The notes under the pieces: model-generated
The model's database searches: none
What the model was told of the DNA's origin: nothing
The model's input: the letters and a program-made list of their open reading frames with translations, nothing else
Program-made: the position numbers and the translations under genes
Shown here: positions 1 through 6,259 of the stretch, one piece after another
Numbering within the stretch: the first letter of the stretch is position 1
Layout: every line of letters starts with the position of its first letter
Assembly: GCA_023386395.1 (NCBI GenBank)
Contig: JAEWJV010000186.1
Location: 1 to 8,575 of the forward strand
Length of the DNA: 8,575 nucleotides
DNA from: Bacteroidota bacterium
GTDB taxonomy: Bacteria; Bacteroidota; Bacteroidia; Chitinophagales; Chitinophagaceae
Direction: 5' to 3'

Positions 1-2
1 AT

Positions 3-59
3 CTTTTCATTCTATACTACGCCATTGCCGGAAATAAAATTGGTAAAAGGGTGAAGTAA
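3..59 (+). CDS. C-terminal end of an unidentified upstream gene (partial)
   Basis: An open frame enters from the left edge and stops with TAA at 57-59, giving the 18-residue tail LFILYYAIAGNKIGKRVK. It starts hydrophobic and ends basic, as the last membrane segment and cytoplasmic tail of a membrane protein might, but it is too short to assign to a family. The strong terminator beginning 22 bases after the stop supports this being a real gene end rather than a chance frame. Function unknown. Confidence 0.45.
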   Translation, partial: LFILYYAIAGNKIGKRVK

Positions 60-80
60 TTCTTATGTTATTATTGATTT

Positions 81-118
81 GCCCGGCCTTGTTTTTCGAA
101 ATCGGGCCGGGCTTTTTT
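81..118 (+). terminator. Rho-independent terminator after the upstream gene
   Basis: Left arm gcccggcc (81-88) pairs perfectly with ggccgggc (105-112), giving an all-G/C 8-bp stem. Six T residues (113-118) follow directly. The 16-base loop itself contains a small tttcgaaa self-complement. The position just after the stop codon at 57-59 fits termination of the upstream gene and separates it from the PQQ dehydrogenase gene. Confidence 0.88.
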
Positions 119-145
119 ATACTATCATCAATCATGCAACGAAAC

Positions 146-180
146 AATAAAGTTTTTAAACAGCCATTAAAAACTTTATT
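146..180. repeat. 14-bp perfect AT-rich inverted repeat upstream of the PQQ dehydrogenase gene
   Basis: The arm aataaagtttttaa (146-159) is exactly complementary to ttaaaaactttatt (167-180), with a 7-base loop acagcca (160-166). Only one of the 14 pairs is G-C. It ends 31 bases before the start codon at 212, so it probably lies in the promoter or leader of that gene. A partial promoter-like string, tattttg (177-183), overlaps the right arm but is one T short of TAnnTTTG, and I see no matching -33 element. It could be an operator, a leader hairpin or a weak second terminator; the sequence does not decide. Confidence 0.6.
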
Positions 181-211
181 TTGTTGCCCGGTACAAAACT
201 GATGTCAGCTC

Positions 212-2371
212 ATGTTTAAAAGATTGCACTCCTTTTTATTTTGCCTGTATTTTTTTTATGCCTGCACTTCTTCAACCAGTAATTATAATGGATGGGAAAT
301 GTATGGCGGTAATGGCGACAATAATCACTATTCTTCTTTAACGCAGATTGATACAAACAATGTACAACAACTGCAGCCTGTGTGGACGTACAATACCGGC
401 GACGTGGATACTGCCAATCATTCGCAGATACAATGTAACCCCATAATGGTGGATGGCGTTTTATACGGCACTTCGCCGTTAATGAAATTGTTTGCGCTCG
501 ATGCTGCAACCGGTAAACAAAAATGGGTATTCAATCCTTTTGATTCATTCAGCGGCAGTAAAAGATCATTTTTCATTTTGAATAATTGCCGCGGTGTTAC
601 CTGTTGGAATGAAGGCGATGATAGGCGTATATTTTATACTGCGGGCACCGATCTGTATTGCATTAATGCAGCAGATGGAAAACCCGTTGTATCGTTTGGC
701 AATAACGGAAGGCTTGATCTGCATACAGGCCTTGGCCGCGATGTAAGCGATAAGTTTATTACGGCTACTTCGCCCGGCGTTATTTATAAAGATGTAATTA
801 TTATGGGCAGCCGTGTGGATGAAGGCGCCAATGCAGCACCCGGCCATATCCGCGCTTTTGATGTGAGAACGGGCAAGCTGCGCTGGGTTTTTCATACCAT
901 ACCGCAACCCGGTGAATTTGGCTATGATACCTGGGAAGATACAGCCGCCTACAAACATATTGGCGGCGCTAATGTGTGGAGCGGTTTTACATTAGACCAA
1001 AAGCGGGGAATCGTATTTGCACCAACAGGTTCTGCTTCCTTTGATTTTTATGGCGGTAAAAGGCGTGGTGATAATTTATTCGCCAACAGCATGCTCGCAT
1101 TGGATGCTTCAACAGGCAAACGCATCTGGCATTTTCAAACCATACATCACGATACATGGGACCATGATCTTTCTTCTCCACCCGCATTGGTAACCATCAA
1201 TAAAGACGGAAAGAAAATTGATGCCATTGCCTTTACTACCAAAACAGCTTTTGTATTTGTACTCGACCGCGAAACAGGCAAGCCCATTTATCCTGTGGAA
1301 GAAAGGCCTGTACCGCAAAACACAGAACTCAACGGCGAACGTCTTTCGCCAACGCAACCTTATGTAATTAAGCCTGCTCCTTTTTCAAGGCAAAATATTA
1401 CAGAGAATGATTTGAACACATTGTTGCCGGATAGCTCCTATGCAGCAGTAAAAAAGCAATTCGACAGTTACGACAAAGGCAATATGTTTCAGCCACTTTC
1501 AAAACGCGGAACGATTGTAGTACCCGGGCTTGATGGCGGTGCAGAATGGGGCGGCCCTTCTTATGATCCTGAAACAGGCCTCTTATATGTGAATGCCAAT
1601 GAACAAATAAGCATATTAACGATTGTTGATTTGAAAGACGATGCATCAAAAAATGAAACGATGCTTAATGCGGGGGAGCGATTGTATAAAACAAATTGCA
1701 TGACCTGTCATGGCACTGAAAGGCAGGGTGGCGGCAACTATCCTTCGCTCATTAATATCAATAAAAAATATACGGTAACACAACTGCATGATCTTGTATC
1801 AGCCGGCAGAAGAATGATGCCTGCTTTTACACAATTATCAGAAGCAGAAAAGCAGGCCATTGCCGCTTATGTGCTGGATATACATTCAATACAGCAGAAA
1901 AAATTTATTGATACAACAAAAAAAGAAGACCCTTATTTAAAGATGCCTTACGCCATTACCGGTTACAACTGGTTTGTATCAAAAGAAGGGCTGCCTGCCA
2001 TTGCGCCGCCCTGGGGCACATTAAATGCAATTGACCTTAATACAGGTGAATATGTGTGGCGTGATACGCTGGGCGATCACCCATATTATGCAGCAAAAGG
2101 TATTCATACCGGCTCCGAAAATTATGGTGGCTCTGTAATTACAAAAGGCGGTTTGTTATTCATTGCTGCAACACGGGATGGGCATTTGCGTGCATTTAAT
2201 AAACGCACCGGTAAATTATTGTGGGAATATAAATTGCCCGCACCTGCTTTTGCCACGCCTGCCACTTATGAAATTGACGGTGATCAATATATCGTAATTG
2301 CATGCGGAGGCGGAAAGCTGAATACAACTTCCCGCGATGCCTATATTGCTTTTAAGTTGCCGGGCAGGTAA
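212..2371 (+). CDS. PQQ-dependent dehydrogenase with inserted cytochrome c domain, exported (putative lipoprotein)
   Basis: Quinoprotein dehydrogenase of the glucose-dehydrogenase-like family. It should oxidise a sugar or alcohol outside the cytoplasm and pass electrons through its own heme. The N-terminus is a hydrophobic signal ending FYAC (Cys18), a weak lipobox. The W/G motif of the first blade (about 28-60) follows. Propeller docking motifs of the form A-x-D-x-x-TG-x-x-x-W recur near residues 95-105, 215-225, 296-306, 606-616 and 661-671, with a degenerate copy near 350. Asp317 (in HHDTWDHD) and Lys344 (in TTKTAFVFVLD) are 27 residues apart, the same spacing as my recalled catalytic pair D466/K493 of E. 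coli membrane glucose dehydrogenase. A heme-c site CMTCH (496-500) and the likely axial Met536 in RRMMPAF lie inside the propeller, before the last blades. It lacks the five N-terminal membrane helices of the E. coli enzyme. No PQQ synthesis genes are in the window, and the substrate is unknown. Confidence 0.93.
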   Translation: MFKRLHSFLFCLYFFYACTSSTSNYNGWEMYGGNGDNNHYSSLTQIDTNNVQQLQPVWTYNTGDVDTANHSQIQCNPIMVDGVLYGTSPLMKLFALDAATGKQKWVFNPFDSFSGSKRSFFILNNCRGVTCWNEGDDRRIFYTAGTDLYCINAADGKPVVSFGNNGRLDLHTGLGRDVSDKFITATSPGVIYKDVIIMGSRVDEGANAAPGHIRAFDVRTGKLRWVFHTIPQPGEFGYDTWEDTAAYKHIGGANVWSGFTLDQKRGIVFAPTGSASFDFYGGKRRGDNLFANSMLALDASTGKRIWHFQTIHHDTWDHDLSSPPALVTINKDGKKIDAIAFTTKTAFVFVLDRETGKPIYPVEERPVPQNTELNGERLSPTQPYVIKPAPFSRQNITENDLNTLLPDSSYAAVKKQFDSYDKGNMFQPLSKRGTIVVPGLDGGAEWGGPSYDPETGLLYVNANEQISILTIVDLKDDASKNETMLNAGERLYKTNCMTCHGTERQGGGNYPSLININKKYTVTQLHDLVSAGRRMMPAFTQLSEAEKQAIAAYVLDIHSIQQKKFIDTTKKEDPYLKMPYAITGYNWFVSKEGLPAIAPPWGTLNAIDLNTGEYVWRDTLGDHPYYAAKGIHTGSENYGGSVITKGGLLFIAATRDGHLRAFNKRTGKLLWEYKLPAPAFATPATYEIDGDQYIVIACGGGKLNTTSRDAYIAFKLPGR

Positions 2372-2409
2372 TATGATTAAATGGGGAACAAGCCATATTT
2401 TTATGCGGC

Positions 2410-3504
2410 ATGAAGAAACTGCTCATTAAACTCTTTCGCAAACCTGTTGTACGCCTGGCGGAAAAATTTTCTTCACGGCCCGATAAAGAAAGAGTTTTTA
2501 AATCACTTACAGAATTACATTCAAAAATCTTAGCCGGCGATAAAAAGAAAGGGCTGATAATTCCTTTCAATACAGCTTCACAAAAAATAATCATATTCTC
2601 CGATCAGCATAAAGGCGCTAAAAATAAAGCGGATGATTTTGCAATTTGCGAGCAGGCTTATGTTGCTGCACTGGATTATTATTTCAAAGAAGGCTTTGCT
2701 TTCATCAATCTTGGCGATGGAGAAGAGTTATGGGAGAATAATATTTTCCAGGTAAAGAAGCACAATAAGCTTTCATTTGAAAAAGAGAAATTGTTTGTGC
2801 AGCAAAAGCGGTTTATAAAAATATTTGGCAACCATGATTTGTATTGGGCAAACGATCCGCTTGCATGGGTACAACTGGAAAATATTTATGGTGAAAAAGT
2901 GCCGGTATATGAAGGCTGTATCCTCACAACCACTTTAAATGAACGGCCATTTCAAATTTATCTCACACATGGCCACCAGGGGGATTTACAAAGCGATGGC
3001 AATGCTTTTAGTAAATTTTTTGTAGCAAATATCTGGGGGCCGGTACAGGGCTTGCTTGATATTAATCCCAACACGCCTGCATTCAATGATCAATTAAAGT
3101 CTTTGCACAACACCATTATGTACGAATGGAGCAGCGTTGAAAAAAATGTGTTATTGATAACAGGCCACACACATCAGCCCGTATTTATGTCGCTGACGCA
3201 CCTGGAAAGATTATATGTAAAACTTGCCGAAGCCCAAAAGAATAAAGATGATAATGCTATAGAATCTGTTGAAGAAGAAATTGCCAAAGCAAAGCCAGTA
3301 AATCCTACAGCGCCTGATCTTTCCAAAATTATTCCTTCTTATTTCAACAGTGGCTGCTGTTGTTTTGATGATGGCGATATAACGGGAATTGAAATTGCCG
3401 GTGGCTGTATGCGTTTAATAAAATGGCAATCGAAAAACAATCCTCCTGAAAGAGAAGTACTGGAAGAAATTAATTTGAGTGAGTTAGAAGACCTGCTGCC
3501 GTGA
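2410..3504 (+). CDS. Calcineurin-like metallophosphoesterase
   Basis: All metal-ligand motifs of the calcineurin-like fold appear in order: D65-x-H67 (FSDQHKG), G102-D103, G140-N-H-D143, H187-G-H189 (THGHQGD) and G252-H-T-H255 (TGHTHQP). The protein is a complete 364-residue form and should be a two-metal phosphohydrolase. It has a basic N-terminus with no clear signal peptide, so it is probably cytoplasmic. A charged, probably helical stretch (about 260-295) precedes the C-terminal YFNSG segment, which carries three adjacent cysteines (316-318) and DDGD. The substrate cannot be told: nucleotide, phospholipid and lipid-A-precursor hydrolases share these motifs. The gene starts 38 bases after the PQQ dehydrogenase with no terminator between them, so the two may be co-transcribed. 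The ATGs at 2373, 2381 and 2403 are out of frame, which supports this start. Confidence 0.88.
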   Translation: MKKLLIKLFRKPVVRLAEKFSSRPDKERVFKSLTELHSKILAGDKKKGLIIPFNTASQKIIIFSDQHKGAKNKADDFAICEQAYVAALDYYFKEGFAFINLGDGEELWENNIFQVKKHNKLSFEKEKLFVQQKRFIKIFGNHDLYWANDPLAWVQLENIYGEKVPVYEGCILTTTLNERPFQIYLTHGHQGDLQSDGNAFSKFFVANIWGPVQGLLDINPNTPAFNDQLKSLHNTIMYEWSSVEKNVLLITGHTHQPVFMSLTHLERLYVKLAEAQKNKDDNAIESVEEEIAKAKPVNPTAPDLSKIIPSYFNSGCCCFDDGDITGIEIAGGCMRLIKWQSKNNPPEREVLEEINLSELEDLLP

Positions 3505-3524
3505 TGATGCCATGCTTGTTATTA

Positions 3525-4574
3525 TTACTGCAAAGCATTTGCAGGTTTCTTTTTTGCCAGGGAAGATTCGCGTATATCCAGCCTGGTTTTTAGCTGAATG
3601 GTTGAATATTCCTTTGGCCGCTCTTTGGTTTCAATCTGGCTTATCAATAAAGCAGCAGCATGCTGGCCTATTTCAAATGTTGGCTGTGCAACAGAAGTAA
3701 GCGCAGGGCTTAAAAAACCGCTTACAGGATTGTCGGAAAAACCGGCAATGGCAACATCATCGGGTGCCTTTAAATTCAACTGCTTCATGACTTTGAGACA
3801 TACCATCGACAAACGCTCCACCGAGCTGAAGACTGCATCCGGCCTGTGCGGGCTAAGTAATAAATTGCGCACATCTTTTTCCATGTGCACAGGGTCAAAA
3901 TCACAATGTATTATCCATTCTTTTTTTGTTTTCAGGCCATGCGCTTTTAACGCATCTTTATAACCCTTCAGGCGCCGTTGTGTTATGGCCAGGCATGGAG
4001 AAATCGTGAGATGCGCTATGCGTTTATACCCTTGCTGTATAAGATGTTCGGTGGCATTATGCGATCCTTCATAATCATCCACAATTACTTTATGTGAAGG
4101 CAGGTACTCACAAACCCGGTCAAACATTACCACCGGTATGCCTTTATCAATCAGGTCCTGCAAATGCGCAGCATTTTTTGTTTCGTTAGATAAGGTGATG
4201 ATGATTCCGTCAACCCTTCTCGAAGCCAGCAGGTGCAGGTTGGTTACCTCCACATCGTACTTCTCATGGCTTTGTGATATGAGCACCTGGTAACCCATTT
4301 TATTGGCATAGTCTTCAATGCCTGCAATAGTAGCCGAGCAATAATTGTTAGCTATCTCCTGCACCATTACACCAATCACTTTTGTCTTCTTATCTTTTAA
4401 TGACAGTGCAATCGGGTTTGGCCTGTAATTCAGTTCGTCCGCCACCTTCATTATCAACTCCCGTGTTTCCTTTTTTATATCGGTACTGCCCCTTAATGCC
4501 CTCGACACGGTTGACACCGACACATTCAAGCGCTGTGCAATATCCTTTATAGTTATATCATGAAGTGGGTTCAT
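3525..4574 (-). CDS. LacI/GalR-family transcriptional regulator
   Basis: A 349-residue DNA-binding regulator. The N-terminal helix-turn-helix reads ITIKDIAQRLNVSVSTVSRAL (residues 7-27). The hinge helix is YRPNPIALSLK (50-60), whose Leu59 aligns with the leucine that LacI-family proteins insert at a central CpG step. A periplasmic-binding-protein-like sugar sensor domain follows (from about 64 to 335), with typical strings VIGVMVQEIANNYCSATIAGIE, RVDGIIIT, IPVVMFDR and VAIAGFSDNPVSGFLSPALTSVAQP. Length is normal for the family. The start is fixed by the helix-turn-helix beginning just after it. It is divergent from the DUF6807 operon across 383 bases that hold operator-like palindromes, so it most likely controls that operon and perhaps itself. 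The effector is unknown; a sugar or its oxidised product is a reasonable inference. Confidence 0.95.
   Translation of the reverse strand: MNPLHDITIKDIAQRLNVSVSTVSRALRGSTDIKKETRELIMKVADELNYRPNPIALSLKDKKTKVIGVMVQEIANNYCSATIAGIEDYANKMGYQVLISQSHEKYDVEVTNLHLLASRRVDGIIITLSNETKNAAHLQDLIDKGIPVVMFDRVCEYLPSHKVIVDDYEGSHNATEHLIQQGYKRIAHLTISPCLAITQRRLKGYKDALKAHGLKTKKEWIIHCDFDPVHMEKDVRNLLLSPHRPDAVFSSVERLSMVCLKVMKQLNLKAPDDVAIAGFSDNPVSGFLSPALTSVAQPTFEIGQHAAALLISQIETKERPKEYSTIQLKTRLDIRESSLAKKKPANALQ
3528..3555 (+). terminator. Probable terminator of the metallophosphoesterase, inside the 3' end of the LacI gene
   Basis: ctgcaaa (3528-3534) pairs with tttgcag (3538-3544) across a 3-base loop gca, and tttctttttt follows at 3546-3555. 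The hairpin starts 23 bases past the phosphoesterase stop. On the minus strand the bases after the hairpin are not T-rich, so it would act only on plus-strand transcription. The same bases encode the Lys-rich tail (KKKPANALQ) of the convergent regulator, so the T-tract may partly be a by-product of lysine codons. Confidence 0.5.
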
Positions 4575-4767
4575 AACTGTACTGCTAAATTTAATTAAGG
4601 CACATAAAATTGTTTGCTAAAAAATACCGCAGCAAATTTTGATTATCACCGGGCAGGCGCACGTTCTGCAACTGATTTCCGCCTGTATCCCAACCTCATT
4701 TTCCCTGCTACCAATTGAAGCAATTTTCATGTAAATAAAATGACCAAATGCATTAAACAATATACAA
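4575..4767. other. Non-coding leader side of the divergent region
   Basis: No gene is visible here. This is probably the 5' untranslated region of the LacI-family gene if its promoter is the one suggested near 4768-4798. The only structure seen is an imperfect inverted repeat, tttgct (4613-4618) with agcaaa (4631-4636), 39 bases upstream of the start codon at 4574. A more GC-rich stretch (about 4647-4705) shows no promoter consensus. Confidence 0.5.
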
Positions 4768-4798
4768 CAAAATGTATTTATCAATAATTGTTTTCAAA
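4768..4798 (-). promoter_or_regulatory. Possible promoter of the LacI-family gene
   Basis: Read on the minus strand, TTTG (4798-4795) is followed after 18 bases by TACATTTTG (4776-4768). This resembles the Bacteroidota -33/-7 pair, but with three rather than two bases between TA and TTTG. The overall TTTG-to-TTTG distance still fits. It would give a leader of roughly 190 bases. This is the best candidate seen, not a firm one. Confidence 0.3.
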
Positions 4799-4881
4799 AT
4801 TTTCTCTTAGAATGTTGAATAAAATTTATTGCAAACGTTTCCGGAAACGTTTGCAACATTAACAATAATTTTTTCAAAAAT
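4782..4881. repeat. Imperfect 19-base direct repeat flanking the operator palindrome
   Basis: caataattgttttcaaaat at 4782-4800 recurs as caataattttttcaaaaat at 4863-4881, differing by the loss of one G and one extra A. The copies lie on either side of the 28-bp palindrome, 28 and 6 bases away. Both are AT-rich, so chance similarity is possible. They could be accessory protein-binding sites or remnants of a duplication of this regulatory region. Confidence 0.45.
4829..4856. promoter_or_regulatory. LacI-type operator: 28-bp perfect palindrome made of two abutting operator cores
   Basis: The left half ttgcaaacgtttcc (4829-4842) is the exact reverse complement of the right half, 4843-4856. Inside are two contiguous 12-mers, 4831-4842 and 4843-4854, each fitting GNAANCGNTTNC and each with the core AAACGTTT (4833-4840 and 4845-4852). 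These cores have the central CpG expected for LacI/GalR-family binding, and the half-site gcaaacg equals that of the E. coli PurR operator as I recall it. The centre lies 47 bases upstream of the -33 element of the DUF6807 promoter, about 81-83 bases before its estimated transcription start. The divergent LacI-family protein is the obvious candidate ligand. Confidence 0.85.
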
Positions 4882-4888
4882 CATGCTA

Positions 4889-4919
4889 TTGTTTCCCCGT
4901 TCTTAACACTATACTTTTG
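4889..4919 (+). promoter_or_regulatory. Bacteroidota-type promoter of the DUF6807-ThuA-oxidoreductase operon
   Basis: TTG (4889-4891) is the -33 element, followed by a 20-base spacer and TACTTTTG (4912-4919), an exact match to the -7 consensus TAnnTTTG used by the primary sigma factor of Bacteroidota. Transcription should start near 4923-4926, giving a leader of about 32-35 bases before the ATG at 4958. Confidence 0.8.
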
Positions 4920-4934
4920 TTTTCAACACATTCT

Positions 4935-4946
4935 GTAAACGATTCG
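4935..4946. promoter_or_regulatory. Possible second LacI-type operator between promoter and start codon
   Basis: The core AAACGATT (4937-4944) fits AANCGNTT. The outer left G (4935) fits the wider GNAANCGNTTNC pattern, but the outer right C is a G (4946). It sits at about +10 to +20 of the predicted transcript, where a bound repressor would block transcription. Its centre is 98 bases from the centre of the 28-bp palindrome, and 92 and 104 bases from the two cores inside it. Confidence 0.45.
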
Positions 4947-4957
4947 CTTAAGTCAAA

Positions 4958-6214
4958 ATGAAAAAGGTTCCCGCCTGTACTTTATTTCTTGTTATTGTAA
5001 CATTATTCAGCAGCCTTAATGCAGGCTGCCAGGTACTTGCAACATTTACGGTGGATGCAGCGGCTGCAACTGTTGCCATACCTGTATATATTGATCTTGA
5101 TAATATAACGCAGCAAAACGATTCAGTGCTTGTGTTAAAAGAAATAAGTAAAAACGGCGCGCCTGAAGTTGCCTGCCAGGTGGAACAAAATTATCACCGC
5201 TTTTTATGGTGGATGCTTACACCGCAGCCTGTTTCTTCTAAAAGAACATTCACCTTATCCATTGAAAAAAACAGGAAACCTGAACAACACCCATTGCAGG
5301 TGGAAGACGATTCCGCACTCGTTATAAAAGCATATGACAAAAATGTTTTACAATATAATTACCGCACACACTATCCGCCTGCAGGCGTTGATAGCGCATT
5401 CAAACGCAGCGGCTTCATACATCCTTTATGGTCTCCCGCAGGCAACGTGCTTACGCAGATCAATCCAAAAGATCATTATCATCATGTAGGCATCTGGAAC
5501 CCGTGGACGCATGTTTTATATAAAGGAAAAGAAGTTGATTTCTGGAATCTCGGCGATAAAAAAGGCACGGTGCGTTTTGCGGGTTTTATTAATAAAGATG
5601 CAGGCGCTGTGTATGCAGGTTTCAAAGCTTTACAAAATCATGTGGCTTTTAATATTCCGCAACAGGGTGATGAGTCTATCGCTATGAATGAAGTGTGGGA
5701 TGTGCGTGTGTATAATACCGGCGAACATGTTTGGCTGGTTGATTTCACTTCAACACTGAATAACGCAGCAGATGATACGATAACATTGGAAGAGTACCGT
5801 TATGGAGGTTTTGGCTTCCGCGCTGCGCCGGATTGGGACAACAAGAATAGTAAGGTGCTTACATCAGAAGGTAAAACGAGAAAAGACGCAGATGCATCCA
5901 CAGCACGCTGGTGCACGGTTGATGGCGATATGCAGAGCGGGCATTCAGGCATTGAGTTTATGAGCTATCCTTCCAATTACAACTTCCCCGAACCAATGCG
6001 CGTATGGCCTGAAGATATGAATGGCAGGGGCGATGTATTCTTCAGCTTTAGCCCCACGAGAAATAAAAGCTGGGTTTTAATGCCGGGTAAAAACAATGTT
6101 TTAAAATACAGGATGCTGGTGTACGACGGCACTATAACGGCCAAAGAAGCAGAAGCTATATGGAAGGCTTTTGCACAACCGCCGGTCATCAGCATACAAA
6201 AAATAAATAAGTGA
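4958..6214 (+). CDS. DUF6807 (PmoA-like) family exported protein
   Basis: A 418-residue protein of the family once labelled PmoA and now DUF6807. No enzymatic activity is established for it to my knowledge, and the methane-oxygenase label is misleading. Residues 1-23 form a Sec signal peptide (MKKVP, hydrophobic core to about 20, then NAGC). Cys24 is a possible but atypical lipidation site because -3 is Asn. The diagnostic family core is H155-P-L-W, then LTQINPKD with H173, H175 and H176 in DHYHHVGIWNPW. The histidines look like a metal or substrate site by inference. The C-terminal half has GGFGFR and a closing segment ending in LVYDGTITAKEAEAIWKAF. It is the first gene of the operon, directly after the promoter and operators, with ThuA 45 bases downstream. 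In Bacteroidota and Planctomycetes this family commonly accompanies Gfo/Idh/MocA and ThuA-like proteins, which suggests sugar-derivative breakdown. Confidence 0.88.
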   Translation: MKKVPACTLFLVIVTLFSSLNAGCQVLATFTVDAAAATVAIPVYIDLDNITQQNDSVLVLKEISKNGAPEVACQVEQNYHRFLWWMLTPQPVSSKRTFTLSIEKNRKPEQHPLQVEDDSALVIKAYDKNVLQYNYRTHYPPAGVDSAFKRSGFIHPLWSPAGNVLTQINPKDHYHHVGIWNPWTHVLYKGKEVDFWNLGDKKGTVRFAGFINKDAGAVYAGFKALQNHVAFNIPQQGDESIAMNEVWDVRVYNTGEHVWLVDFTSTLNNAADDTITLEEYRYGGFGFRAAPDWDNKNSKVLTSEGKTRKDADASTARWCTVDGDMQSGHSGIEFMSYPSNYNFPEPMRVWPEDMNGRGDVFFSFSPTRNKSWVLMPGKNNVLKYRMLVYDGTITAKEAEAIWKAFAQPPVISIQKINK

Positions 6215-6259
6215 GTTGTCAGTAGTCAGTTCACATTTAACTTAAACAATAGTTGGTAC

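Noticed and set aside
566..1357. Minus-strand open frames opposite the PQQ dehydrogenase gene
   Set aside because: Composition and lack of domains fit shadow frames; the plus-strand gene carries all expected catalytic and heme motifs.
2372..2409. Possible hairpin gcc...ggc between the PQQ dehydrogenase and phosphoesterase genes
   Set aside because: Pairing is interrupted and no T-tract follows, so it does not support a terminator.
3512..3963. Plus-strand open frames of 62 and 121 codons at 3512-3700 and 3598-3963
   Set aside because: They lie antisense to the well-supported LacI-family gene, have no recognisable domain, and are shadows of its coding frame.
4613..4636. Inverted repeat tttgct/agcaaa as an operator for LacI autoregulation
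   Set aside because: Only six bases per arm, a 12-base loop and no central CpG core, so it does not resemble the LacI-type sites at 4829-4856.
4889..4919. E. coli-type sigma70 -35/-10 promoter
   Set aside because: The elements match the Bacteroidota TTG and TAnnTTTG pattern exactly with a 20-base spacer; no TTGACA/TATAAT pair with 17-base spacing is present.
4958..6214. Methane monooxygenase subunit (PmoA)
   Set aside because: The family label is historical. The protein is a soluble exported one with a single N-terminal signal and none of the several membrane helices of true PmoA.
6215..6234. Short direct repeat gtcagta/gtcagtt (6218-6224 and 6225-6231) between the DUF6807 and ThuA genes
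   Set aside because: Only two copies of a 7-base unit. Too short to call a repeat element, terminator or regulatory site, though similar strings might be checked for genome-wide recurrence.
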